From Eutrigla gurnardus (lineage: Eukaryota > Chordata > Actinopteri > Perciformes > Triglidae): a stretch of DNA of 64,000 nucleotides. The stretch spans positions 7,842,048 to 7,906,047 of the forward strand of contig OY741267.1 in the NCBI GenBank assembly GCA_963514095.1, read 5' to 3'. Made by a program: the position numbers and the translations under genes. Below the pieces are notes generated by a model that saw only the letters and a program-made list of their open reading frames with translations, did not search any database and had not been told where the DNA came from. Positions 19,423 to 29,965 of this stretch are shown here, piece by piece (the first letter of the stretch is position 1; each line of letters begins with the position of its first letter).

Positions 19423-21180
19423 TCAGTAATATTCAGGGCTGCTGTCAGGGTGGGGAGGGGGTGGCCATAAGGGAAGAGGTGGCCATAAGGGAAGAGTCTT
19501 GAAAGAGGGGGTCCTGGATTTTAGTGACTTAGTTGCAGTCTTGGGTTTTAGTGACTTAGTTGCAGCCTTGGAAGAGGGGCTCTTGGGTTTTAGTGACTTA
19601 GTTGCAGCCTTGGAGGGGGTCTTGGTTTTTGGTGACTTAGTTGCAGCCTCGGAAGAGGGGGTCTTGGATTTTGGTGACTTAGTTGCAGTCTTGGGAGAGG
19701 GGGTCTGAGTAGGGCGGGGGGTAGGTGGGGGTAGCTCCTGGAATTCCAAGGGGGAGGAGGGGAGAGAAAGGTTTATTGGAGGGAGGGAGAATGACGAAGA
19801 CCTGGATTGGGATTTGGGGGGGGTGGGTGAGGGATCCACATGCAGTCCTCCTTCGACGTTGATAATCTGAGAAGGGTGGGGGGTAGGTGGGGGTAGCTCT
19901 TGGAACTCCAAGGGGGAGGAGGGGAGAGAGAGGTTTATTGGAGGGAGGGAGAATGACGAAGACCTGGATTGGGATTTGGGGGGGGTGGGGGAGGGATCCA
20001 CATTCAGTCCCTCTTCGACGTTTCTGATAATCTGTGTTTCGTCTTCCCTCTTTGTTGGTTCCTCTCGTCTCTTGTCCTTGGTGACAGATGGATGACGCAG
20101 GCAGTAAGACATGTTGGTGATGAAAAGCTTTGCCCCCAGCTTATTTAGGCAAAGTCCGTTTGTCTTAAAAAGATGCCTGCGGTCCCAGAAAAAGCGGAAA
20201 TTGTCAATAAAATGCATTGGGCGAGCAAGAGATGCAGTTGCGAGCCATTTGTTGAGCCAAAACAGTCTACTGAATGTCTCCACTCCTCTCCCGGTCGGGG
20301 GCAGAGGGCCACTGATGAAAACCTCAGCATTCACAGAGCTGACTGTTTCAAAGAGTTTGTTGAAGTCTTCTCTCAACTCTCTTGATTGTTGTTTTTCAAT
20401 GTCATTAATTCCAATGTGCAGAATGATATTTTTCACAGTTGGGTGTGCAGCCACAATTTCCAGGATTCTTTTTTCCAAATCAGACACCGTATCTTTCGGA
20501 AAGCAGAGTACTTTGATGTTATTACTGCTTTTCATATCTTTTACAGAAAAGTCACCCACAATCAGATTTTCAGGCCCTGTCGTTAGCTTTCTCTGTGGCT
20601 TTAAGTTAGCAGGTCTTACCCTGCTGCGTGATGGTGGGGGGTTATCCAGGCAATCAGAGGGGGATCCATGGTCCTGCAGCAGTGGAGCAAACCTGTTCTT
20701 TAGTTGAACAGTTGTTTGCTGGGGAGGTTTCTTGGTAGCTCTCCTCTCCCCAGCTGTCCGCTGCTGTGTCCTACGAGGCAGTGGGGTTGAGGAGACGCTG
20801 TGCCTGGATGGAGATGGTAACGCAGGCCAGCTGGTCAGATCACAGATATCGGGGCGCTGGGTCCTGCCAGATATCCGTTCTCCCATGTCACAGGGAGATG
20901 GTCTTCTCTTTGGCTTCGCACCAAGTGTGTTCCAGGGAGGATTATCGCTGGTAGATTTATTACCGTGTACAGGATCCTCCCGTTTCTTCATAGCTTCATT
21001 ATAGCTAGTTAGCTGTGTTCTAGCATGCTCCTGTCCACTGTTTTGAGTCAGTGCTAGAGTGGTGTTGTTCCCACAAAGTCCATTCACTTCTACATTTACT
21101 TCTAACCAATTAATTTTTGTTTCCAGCAGTAAAATCTTCTGTAGGAGTTTATGGTAATCTTCCGTAGAGAAGGGAGGCAT
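19423..21180 (-). CDS. L2-like ORF1 protein with SGNH-esterase-like domain (585 codons)
   Basis: The N-terminus (MPPFSTEDYHKLLQKILLLE...) has leucine spacing of a short coiled coil. Residues about 195-345 resemble the esterase domain of CR1/L2 ORF1 proteins: LIVGDFSVKD (block I), a long helix-rich stretch with ILHIGINDIEKQQS (the G-x-N-D block) and NKLGAKLF. The catalytic serine block is normally G-D-S; here it reads G-D-F-S, and the C-terminal D-x-x-H block is not clear, so activity is doubtful. Residues about 395-585 are Pro/Ser/Lys-rich and repetitive: two near-identical copies of about 45 residues (SRSSSFSLPPINLSLPSSPL) and many TKSPKSKTPS units. The frame is open throughout. Confidence 0.8.
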   Translation of the reverse strand: MPPFSTEDYHKLLQKILLLETKINWLEVNVEVNGLCGNNTTLALTQNSGQEHARTQLTSYNEAMKKREDPVHGNKSTSDNPPWNTLGAKPKRRPSPCDMGERISGRTQRPDICDLTSWPALPSPSRHSVSSTPLPRRTQQRTAGERRATKKPPQQTTVQLKNRFAPLLQDHGSPSDCLDNPPPSRSRVRPANLKPQRKLTTGPENLIVGDFSVKDMKSSNNIKVLCFPKDTVSDLEKRILEIVAAHPTVKNIILHIGINDIEKQQSRELREDFNKLFETVSSVNAEVFISGPLPPTGRGVETFSRLFWLNKWLATASLARPMHFIDNFRFFWDRRHLFKTNGLCLNKLGAKLFITNMSYCLRHPSVTKDKRREEPTKREDETQIIRNVEEGLNVDPSPTPPKSQSRSSSFSLPPINLSLPSSPLEFQELPPPTPHPSQIINVEGGLHVDPSPTPPKSQSRSSSFSLPPINLSLPSSPLEFQELPPPTPRPTQTPSPKTATKSPKSKTPSSEAATKSPKTKTPSKAATKSLKPKSPSSKAATKSLKPKTATKSLKSRTPSFKTLPLWPPLPLWPPPPHPDSSPEYY

Positions 21181-21452
21181 CTTCTGCTAATTACCTTTAG
21201 CAGGCTCAGGCTTATCTTGTTTGGTAGGCCTCCTCGCGTAGCGTTGAGGAAGTCGTAAAAATATTGAAAAATGCCCGTTTTATCTCAAAGAAAATATAAT
21301 CCCACTGGTTTTGTAAATATCCAGGAGCTGCTGCTCTTTGTTTCTTATTGAGGAGAAGCAGATAGCAAAAAATAGCAGAAAATCGCAGGCAGGGGTGAGA
21401 GCAAAGAGGAAAAGCGTCTGCACTGTAGCAAAGCCGGAAGCAAAATGAAGTC

Positions 21453-21830
21453 CACCATCTTCTTGAAAACTCTAATTTAGATTTCTTATGCCTGTCAGAG
21501 ACATGGTTACACAGCAATTCTCCATCAGCTGCATTGCATGTGCCAGGCTATAAAATCTTTTGACAAGATCGATCTAATGGCAGAGGGGGTGGAGTCATGA
21601 TTTATATCAGAGATCATTTTAAATGTCAACAAATATGCTGGCCTTTTAATCATGACTTAGAATGTCTAGGACTGAATGTAATGCTCTCTCCTGAAATGTC
21701 TTTCATGCTTATTGTCATATATCGTCCACCTTCTTCTAATAATGATTTTTATACCACATTTAAAAAACTGCTTCAAGCATGTGATTTAAAAAAAGAAGTA
21801 ATACTATTATTATTATTACTATATTTTCCG
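21453..21830 (+). pseudogene. L2-like LINE, continuation after the nested insertion
   Basis: The endonuclease homology of 15341-16224 resumes with NSNLDFLCLSETWLHS, passes an in-frame TGA near 21560, and continues GRGGGVMIYIRDHF and MLIVIYRPPSSNNDFY. It is cut off near 21830 in an ATT-rich stretch; no RT follows. Confidence 0.75.
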
Positions 21831-21934
21831 GGCCTCCACCTCCCAAACAAGTGTCTCTTCTCCGTTTCTGAAAAGTTACATTTCTTCGCTATTTTTATGA
21901 CCTGTCGCCATGATTAACCACACGGAAACGATTG

Positions 21935-22062
21935 CATGCTGGCTCATTAATATGGTAAAAAGTGCGCGTGTACAGGGCGGGATTCAGGTACGCACACTTG
22001 TAGGTGATCCTGTGATTTATAAAGGGAACATTGCGTACAGCTTGTGTGCGCACAATTTTAAT
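21935..22062. repeat. MITE-like repeat related to the one at 3370/10184
   Basis: It contains GTACGCACAC and TTGCGTACAGC flanking TTTATAAA, as in the repeat interrupted by the first hAT element. It sits where the 5' end of the second hAT relic would be. Confidence 0.45.
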
Positions 22063-22526
22063 GAGTAATCTAATTGATTACTTATCTCATTATTATAACG
22101 CCGTCATCGTTACTGCAAAAACATGTGTCGCGTTACCTCATTGAAAGCAGAAAAAAAATGTTACGCTATAGTAAACAGAGACGCGTCAAGCACAGGACCA
22201 AGCGGAAAACGGCCGCTCAAGCTGAAGCCTGTTTCCCTTAGTTTAGACCGCCCACAAGCTCCTCGATTGGCTCTGCCGTTTCTTGTGTGATTGGCCGTCC
22301 CCGCTGTCACTCCATCTTGCTTGCACACCGACGGTCTGCTAGTCTGCGGTCAGGAGTCCTACAGGAGTCCGCTACTGTAAGTTGGGAGTTTGTTCTGCCT
22401 GGTTCACGTCAGCTAGAAGGATTGTAATATCAGAGGTTTCATTTACATTTACGTTTGAATCGGTGTCCATGTGCGTGCGTGCGCACGTGCGTGTGTATGT
22501 GTGTTTGGTAATTAGACGCAGCCAGG

Positions 22527-22587
22527 ATGTCTAAAAAAAGAGAAGTGGACACAAGAGACTTCTTTAGAAGTCAAAGTCTAAGTTACT
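22527..22587 (+). pseudogene. Transposase start (MSKKREVDTRDFF) of the hAT relic
   Basis: After an acceptor-like TTAGACGCAG the ATG opens MSKKREVDTRDFFRSQSLS, a basic start with a double Phe as in many hAT transposases. The frame is lost within about 20 codons, where L2-like sequence begins. Confidence 0.45.
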
Positions 22588-22596
22588 CAAAGAAAT

Positions 22597-22705
22597 GCGT
22601 TACATCCATCCTGCAACACCTTCACTGGCTCCCAATAAACAGCATATCCACTTCAAGATCCTCCTCATCATTTACAAAGCTCTCAATAATCTGATCAATA
22701 AAATG
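22597..22705 (+). repeat. L2-type LINE fragment
   Basis: The plus strand reads HLHWLPINS...FKILLIIYKALNNL, the conserved C-terminal block of L2 reverse transcriptases, with one small indel. It interrupts the hAT relic. Confidence 0.6.
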
Positions 22706-23157
22706 TATTAGTATTATTGTTGTTATTATTACTATTGGATTAGAATTGGTTGGTTAATGTTTTGCTACATGATTTTCCAAAAGATAGTGTGATTTTTACC
22801 AATCCACTCTATAAGCATAGTAATTATAAGATCTCCACTAAAATGGTTTAGATTTGTGCACTGTGGATTTCTGTTTGTAATGTATTGAGTATCCATTTCA
22901 TTATAATACTCAGATTTATCATAAATAATTGAACATGCACATGTATTTTAAGTTCCGTCAAAGAGGGATGGAGATGGGGTCCAAATTATTTGACACATCA
23001 GTATTTAAAAATTATTTGAAAGTAACGCAATTGTTACTTTCCAAAGTAACTAGTTACTTTTAGAATATGTAACTCAGTAACTACTTTATTTACTTTCTGG
23101 GAGAAGTAACTAGTACTTTAACTAGTTACTTTTTTAGAGTAACTTGCCCAACACTGT

Positions 23158-23335
23158 CTATCACAGGGCTGACACGTAGAGACAGACAGGTAACCAGTCT
23201 ATCACACGGCTGTAGAGACAGACAGGTAACCAGTCTATGACAGGGCTGACATGTAGAGACAGACAGGTAACCAGTCTATGACAGGGCTGACATATAGAGA
23301 CAGACAGGTAATCAGTCTATCACAGGGCTGACTGT
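23158..23335 (+). repeat. Minisatellite, about 41-base unit, four to five copies
   Basis: The unit TCTATCACAGGGCTGACAYG plus TAGAGACAGACAGGTAACCAG repeats four times (second copy shortened) and a fifth starts before the SINE-like sequence. It derives from the CCCTGTGATAGACTGG block of the common SINE. Confidence 0.85.
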
Positions 23336-23465
23336 GGGAGGAAGCCGGAGAACCCAGAGAGAGCCCACGCTAACAAGGGGAGAACATGCAGACTCCACAG
23401 AGAAAGAACCAAGGACCCTCTCGCTGTGAGGTGACAGTGCTACACACTACACCATCGTGCGGCCA
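23336..23465 (-). repeat. tRNA-derived SINE fragment
   Basis: On the minus strand it reads GGCCGCACGATGGTGTAGTG through the A-box and CCTCACAGCGAGAGGGTCC to GGGTTCTCTCTGGG. It is the 5' half of the repeat seen complete at 29081-29455. Confidence 0.75.
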
Positions 23466-25204
23466 CCCTTTTTTAATACATCTATCCATTATCAATCAGG
23501 CCTTGTTGATTTGAGAGTGACTGTTCCTGAGAAGAGTCACAAGGTGATGCTGTTGTCACATCATATAGCAAAGAGAAAGTCTGCAGAAGCCACCAAGAGA
23601 TAATACGTTTGTAGGGAACTATGGTCATGTGAGAAAAGTCACATCTGATATTAGAGAATGAATTAACAACACACATGTTAAACTGAAGACAGAATGAACC
23701 TGATACAACTGGGAGAAGAGTGAATAAATAATAATTACAATACCTACAGGATCATGTAGACACTGTAAGATTAATTCAACCTGACAAAAAAAGGCAAAAA
23801 AAAAATCCACGGAATTTCATTTTTACTTAATTTCTGTATTTTTTATTGACTTCCTATCTCTAGTTGTTAATAATCAAAGATGGCGCCAGCGAAAATGTCT
23901 CTCTTGAGGCTTCCAGACCAGAGTCAATGAACAAATGCAAGATGTTACGATGACAATCATGTCCACTTCTTAAATACAGTCATTTTAAAATATAATTTTA
24001 GAAGTCTAGAAAGTCTCAGTTTGTCCTATTATTTGGTTTAATGTGAAAGCACTAAGTGAACTCTCACACAACGTACGATAGCAACGTAGCCGTTAGCTTA
24101 GCTTGCTAGCTAGCTAGCTAACTTAGACATGTCCCATCACAAATATATGGTTGTTTTACCTCATTTGTTTTATCTGAGATTAGCTAACCTGTTGTTAGTG
24201 TGAGTAACGTTACATCCCAGTACCAAACACACAGACAGAGACGTCACTTACCACACTTTTGGGTGTGTCGTCTTTCTAATTATGTAGTTTGACAGTACTT
24301 ATACTTATCATACTTCAACAATTATATGACAAATTGAGACCTTCCTGACTTTTAATCATGCAGAGAATAATCCACAACCATAGCAACGAATAATAATCCA
24401 CAACAAAATATGTTTCTCTCCAAAGGTAATTGACAATGCAGTTTGGTTAGAGTAGCTTGGGCATTCACACAGCAGTGTGCCAACTCCAACCCGCCATCAA
24501 GGTTGACCGGCCTATCGATCAGTTTACAAATAAATACAATTTAAAACCTGAAGAAAAGCAAAAGATATCCTGCAAATAATAGCTATTTTACCAGAATTAT
24601 TCATATATTTCCCTGCAAAGCAATAGACAAATGCATAGCTGACAATGTTGCAGTTTAAAAATAGGCTTTTCTCTATCAATAATCCGTGCACTGTCAGTGA
24701 AGAACATGTGATGTATACATTGGTGTATTGTATGGGCAGGCGAGGCGGAGCAGCACCCAGCAGCAGCCAGTTATTGAGACAATCAGGGTGAAAGTGAGAA
24801 ATGTACACAAATTATTATATTGTGATTGATTCCCATGCATGCTGATCAGAGAGAGTACTCTGATCAGCATGCAGAGTATTTATTTTTTAATTACTTTAAT
24901 TTTAAGTACAAAGTTCCTGAAAGTTGTGTAACAGCTGCAGGTTTTTTTTCCTACCACACATGGTGGAAATATTCTGAGGTCATGTATTTTTGTCTTTCTA
25001 TGTCTGCAGATGGATGTTTGTCAGATTGTGACCTCAAACCTTCGCGCTGCTGCAGCCTCGTTTCTTCTTCTTTTTCACCTCATGCACATCCTGTTGCCGA
25101 CTTCCTGTCGGTGGTGAAGCTGCAAACAAACAAATAATTACTGTGAGAGTTGAGTCTTGTGGTTACAGTGGGTCAAATTCTACCTTCATCATGATGATGA
25201 TGAT

Positions 25205-25207
<3 letters not shown>
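23466..25207. other. No gene seen
   Basis: AT-rich. A GCTA run (about 24098-24122) and scattered A-runs are the only structures. The longest open frames (about 60-100 codons) have no recognisable protein. Confidence 0.4.
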
Positions 25208-25253
<46 letters not shown>

Positions 25254-25266
25254 TAAACACACACAC

Positions 25267-25323
<57 letters not shown>

Positions 25324-25324
25324 A
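25208..25324 (+). repeat. (CA)n and (TA)n microsatellites
   Basis: About 22 CA units (25208-25252) are followed by long TA runs (25268-25322) interrupted by a CATATA. Confidence 0.95.
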
Positions 25325-26880
25325 AAAGAAAAAAAAAACCTTTGGTCACTTACTGTTGGTGCCACATCTTCACAGAGAGCTAGCATCGTGGATTCATACC
25401 GGAGCAAGCTGACCTTGAGAGGCGGTCATCAGGACCGAGGAGGTGGACCTGTTGACCATGTTATCTAGCATTCTTATTTACATTCCTTCAACAATTTAGC
25501 TTATTTACCAACATCACTGACTTTTTTTAAAAGTCTCTTACTGTTTTTCAATATTACAACAAAGACAAAGAAGTATAAAAAGCAAACAAACATAATGAAC
25601 AACTAACAGATTTGACTCCTATTAATGGGATTGACAAGATGTCCTGAAATATGAAATGCTGACCAGGATGAAGCCAACTCTTCTCTTCATGATGATGACC
25701 TTCATTCATGAAAGCCAGATTACACTTGATGTTTTACTCTCTCTGAGAGTAAAAAACTTTTCGTTTATCTGCTCTTTATTCACTCTATATTCACTGTAAT
25801 GAAAATACTCACATAGATTTTTTATAAATCATTAAAAATATGATTAAATATGATATTGTACTTTACTGGCAACCTGTCCAGGGTATCCACTGCCTTCACA
25901 CAGTGTGGTAGATTGTGTTCTTACCCAAGAACAGATCACAAATAAGAAAACTGGTTAATGTCAGAGTTTTGTGAAAACTGCGTGAGTAGTTTTTAAGAAG
26001 AAATTTCGCTTGGTGAATGATGCCCAATATACCTATTAAAATATCAAGACTAAAAGCAAAAGCTGAAGTCTAGTGAAAAGTTAATTAATTATATCATAAT
26101 AATAATTCTGAATTGAATTTGTATAGCACTCTCCAAAATACAGTGAAGTCTTCTGTTGGCTTCATCCTGAGCAGCTGTTTGTACGTCACACCTGAATATT
26201 GACATGTCACATAGGAACATTGTGAGCTGCTCCACTGGAGGTTTTTATGGTTTATATATACATATCGTGCTGATTCTGACGCCACACCTGATGATGTGTC
26301 TTCACCTCAGCACCGCCTGACCTTGATCTCCACACCCACACACATCCTGTCCCAGCAGGCTTTGAGGCACAAACCAGTGCTGCCTTCGTCTGTGACGCTC
26401 CGTGCAGCTCGTCCTCGCCGAGCGACCACATCCTGTGGAAACAGTGAGAAAGAAGATTTTCCAGCCACAGCAGCAGCCAATCAGATTGCAGATTCAAGTG
26501 CCCCCACAGACTGACACATAAAGAAAGTATGACATGTTTACTGTAAAACATGTCATACTTTCTTGAATATTAGTTACATGTAAACACACAGTGGTGTTTA
26601 AATGTTACTAATATTCATTGCTTTTCTCTTTTTATGCTCTTGTCTGACATTCATTCATGTATTTATTTCACCACATTCATTCCCTTAAATGCATCAGTTT
26701 CTTATAGCTTTATTACTTTTAGCCAATAAACAGTGTTTGAGGGACTTAAGTGACAAAAACACAACAAGTCATGTTTGAAATCACCCCAGAATATCATTGT
26801 AATAGAAAATAATTAAAGGCTCATTTAATGTCTCATGTTCATTTATATCAGAAAGTGATAAGCATTTAACCAGATTTGGG
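25325..26880. other. No gene seen
   Basis: No supported exon or RNA gene. A short palindromic phrase around 26525-26565 (AAAGTATGACATGTTTTAC, inverted) could form a hairpin. Confidence 0.35.
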
Positions 26881-27440
26881 TGAGACATTATTATTACTGA
26901 CAAACAGCTAAATACCTCCCCTCGGACTGGGGGGAGCCCCGGCACCAGGGACAGCGATCGTTTGCCCACAGACTGGCTGGGTGAGATAATTGACAACCAG
27001 TTCTATCACTCACAGCTGCTCCATACCTGGCAATAGGACACAGGTCCATTCCACTAGTCACTTCACCCTCTGTATAAAGCACAGTTTCTCCCCAGTCTCA
27101 GTTGGGCCAGGCACTCCAGCGAATGAGGAAACAGGAGGGAGGGCCAGAGAACAGAGAGCAGACAGGGAGCCTGGGAGACACTTTGGACTGGTGGAACCGG
27201 GGCTGACAGGAAGCCCAGGCCTGAGCCACCAACAGATTCAGGGATGATTATTATTGACTGGGTGGAGAAGGACACCTCACGCTGAAAATAAAGAACCCAG
27301 TCCGGGAAGAGCTTACATTGGACTTTGGCCCCACCCCCGTCTCCCCACCTTATCGAATAAAGACTCTTTTGGATATTCACCTTTACCAACTGTGTTGCTG
27401 GCATTCTGTTCCAACCCCAAGTGTACCCCAACTAGGCCAG
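26881..27440 (+). repeat. Possible solo LTR or other promoter-bearing repeat
   Basis: The stretch is GC-richer than its surroundings, with a TATA-like CTGTATAAAGCAC (27070), a purine-rich middle, a CCCCACC-rich part and AATAAAGACTC (27356), which is the order of signals in an LTR. Clear ends and a target duplication were not found, so this is tentative. Confidence 0.3.
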
Positions 27441-27961
27441 ACTTCCCACAATATGTGTAAAGTAAATCACAAATCAATCATATATTTAAAAAAAAAAACA
27501 AATCCAAATTAATGTAAACAACACACACACTTCTTCTGGATGACTTTCCTTCTTCACTTCCATTAGTTTGTTGTTTCTTTTTCTTGGGAATGCAAGTTGA
27601 ATGGTTTTCTTTCTCTGCCTGTTGTTCCTCCATTGTGAGTCAGCAGTAATGAAATGTACCTGGTCAAACACTTTAGACTAGAGGGAGCCTGACTCAGCAG
27701 TTGGAAGTTACTGATTTCCGATTACAAGTAAATGCAGCATACGCTTCCGTGAGTAGTTATATCTTATTATTCTTTGTTGAGGGGTCGGTCACCCAACAAT
27801 TTTTTGTCATGAAAACAGCAATGTTTCATATAAAAATATGCTGTGGTGTATATTTATACATACAGCACCACATTCATTTTTATATTTTTGGTATTTTATT
27901 GCGGGAGGACAGCGTGAAAGTGAAAGGGGTGAGAGAGAGGGATGACATGCTTTAAAAGAGG
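27441..27961. other. No gene seen
   Basis: Short open frames only; nothing recognisable. Confidence 0.35.
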
Positions 27962-28045
27962 GCTGGAGGTCAGATTCAAACCTGGGACCGCTGCAGGTAA
28001 CCTCGGTACATGAGGCAGTACTCTTACCACTGAGCTATCAGCGCA
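27962..28045 (-). repeat. tRNA-like SINE head
   Basis: The minus strand reads GATAGCTCAGTGGTAAGAG (A-box) and AGGTTTGAATCTGACC (B-box), a tRNA-like Pol III promoter. The distance and CAT-containing loop suggest a tRNA-derived SINE head rather than a functional tRNA. Confidence 0.6.
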
Positions 28046-28589
28046 CTCAGCACATTAATTTAATCAATCAGATCTAGTATTGCTCTTATGATTGGAACAT
28101 TATACAACTATTAACTTACGCATTCGCACAGTCGGCGAGTTTTTGTGACTGGAGCAGATGTTCGTCAAGGGGGTTCTGCCATGTTGACTGCAGAGTCATG
28201 TTAAAATAAATTATATCGCTGGGGGGGTTATGCATATTGAGGGATAATAATGGGATGATAAGAGCCTGGAAGATGTACAAATCAGGCTTTAAAAAAATGT
28301 AAATAAAAACTCTCTAAACTCTTAGATTGAATGTCTCATCGTAGTTAAGTGACATGTCACTGCTCTCACAGCCTCCCACACTCAACCATTAACCAGGAGA
28401 CGTCAGAGGAGTTCCCACCTGTCAACCCCCTGCTGTGTCATGGTGAGCTCCGTTGGCTTGTGTATCCAGCTTCAGCCTGAAGATCCACCTTTATTCCTGG
28501 TTAACATGCTGCTAAGTCCTGCCTGCTTTCCATCTTCACTAGAGACTCCCATTCAATGAGAAAAATGTATGTGAGTGTGTGCAGGGGGG
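28046..28589. other. No gene seen
   Basis: Ordinary sequence that ends in a G-run (28585-28595), where the BEL/Pao homology starts. Confidence 0.35.
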
Positions 28590-29080
28590 GGGGGGCTCAA
28601 GGAGCAGGAGCAAGTTTGGTGATGGGGAACTCTCCATTGCTCCAATTGTGACACAGCTCTGATGGTGGCCACAAAGGTGTTGAATCTGGAAGTTTCATTC
28701 TTTATGTATTTCAGCACCGATGTGCTGTCAGTCCAAAAAAATGATGGTTCAAGAGGGAGTTCGATCTCCTCTTGCATCATGTGATCCATCCGTACAGCTA
28801 CAGCAGCTGCTGTGAGCTCCATTCTGGGGATGGTCACAGGTTTCAGGGGAACAACTCGAGCTTTTCCCATGAGGAAGGCACAGTGAATTTGTTAGTGCTG
28901 GTTCATCATTAAAAGGTAAGAGACAATGCCATATCCATTTACGCTAGCATCAGCAAAGTGATGAAGCTGCGATGAGACTGGCTGTGCAAAACCATCAGGT
29001 TTAAGACATCTTCTAAACTTGTAGTCTGATAGAAGGCCCAAGTCTCTCAACCAATTTGACCATGTTTGTTCAAATTTTGG

Positions 29081-29455
29081 GCTGCACGGTGGTGTAGTGG
29101 GTAGCACTGTCGCCTCACAGCAAGAGGGTCCTGGGTTCGATTCCTAGGTCGGGTTCGAGTTAGGGTTCCTTCTGTGTGGAGTTTGCATGTTCTCCCCATG
29201 TAAGCGTGGGTTCTCTTTGGGTTCTCTGGCTTTCCCCCACAGTCCAAAGACATGCAAGATGGGGATAGGTTCATTGATGACTCTAAATTCCCCGTAGGTG
29301 TGAATGTGAGTGTGAATGGTTGTTTGTCTCCACATGTTAGCCCTGTGATAGACTGGCGTCCTGTCCAGGGTGTACCCTGCCTTCACCCAATGATAGCTGG
29401 GATCGGCTCCAGCCCCCACGTGACCCTGAATACAGGATAAGCGGTAGACGATGGA
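29081..29455 (+). repeat. Full-length tRNA-derived SINE (type A of this window)
   Basis: It starts GGGCTGCACGGTGGTGTAGT and has an A-box-like TAGCACTGTCG and a B-box GGTTCGATTCC. The long body contains TGTGATAGACTGGCGTCCTG and ends GGATAAGCGGTAGACGATGG. Fragments recur at 23336, 41597, 46440 and 61785. It interrupts the BEL/Pao pol region. Confidence 0.85.
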
Positions 29456-29729
29456 TGTTCAAGATTTTCGTGAATCTTCTCATCCCATCCAAGCTTCAAC
29501 CTGCAAAACTCCTGCAGGATCTGTCTAGCAGGTAGGATGACAGGGGCCTCCATACCCAGTGGATCATACACAGAACTCACACCGATAGAATCCCATGCCG
29601 AGTGATCGTTTTTTCAGGCAGCTTGATCTTGAATCTGAATGAGTCTGTCTAAAGGCACCATTGTACACCACTCTTTCGACAGGCAAAGAGTCTTGTTCAA
29701 AATCCACATCCTTGACCTCTTTAGCTCAA

Positions 29730-29965
29730 TCCTCCTCTGGTATTGAGAGAGAAAAAAAAATACCCTTACCTATAGCACTCTGATCGTAGCACTGTTGCTC
29801 TTGAAGTACTAGTTTACTCAGATGAGGACCTAACACTTGTTCTATTTTTTAGCTCTTACTTTATCAGCAATGATACGTTGTGGTTTCTTTGTTTCCTTCT
29901 TTTTGACAAATGTACTTATTGTAAGTCGCTTTGGACAAAAGCGTCTGCTAAATGACCTTTAAAAC
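29730..29965 (+). repeat. Short interspersed repeat with LINE-like tail
   Basis: It ends TTGTAAGTCGCTTTGGACAA then AAGCGTCTGCTAAATGAC, a tail common to several fish SINEs that borrow the L2-type LINE 3' end. Confidence 0.6.

Larger units (their letters stand above)
16225..21452 (-). mobile_element. L2-like LINE inserted into another L2-like LINE
   Basis: The 3' tail at 16225-16330 (read on minus) is the canonical GTGAAGCACTTTGAGTCTGC ... GTGCTATACAAATAAAGTTG ending in repeated CCTTG, as in teleost L2 elements. ORF1 (19423-21180) encodes an esterase-like protein; ORF2 (16427-19335) encodes endonuclease and reverse transcriptase but is broken by several frameshifts. The element looks nearly full length (about 5.2 kb) but immobile on its own. 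No clean target duplication was found. Confidence 0.85.
22063..23156 (+). mobile_element. hAT-like element relic, 5' end missing
   Basis: The right end, AACTAGTTACTTTTTTAGAG then TAACTTGCCCAACACTG, is the inverse of the CAGTGTTGGGCAAGTTAC terminus of a common vertebrate hAT family. The left part has the matching GAGTAATCTAATTGATTAC and ATTATTATAACGCCGTCATC phrases but lacks the outermost repeat. Inside are a GC-richer promoter-like stretch with two GATTGGC (CCAAT) boxes (22264-22300), a short transposase start at 22527 and a LINE fragment. Confidence 0.65.

Noticed and set aside
24098..24122. GCTAGCTAGCTA run as a regulatory palindrome
   Set aside because: It is a simple tetranucleotide repeat.
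27962..28045. Possible functional tRNA gene on the minus strand
   Set aside because: The acceptor and T stems do not pair well by eye and a repeat context is likely.
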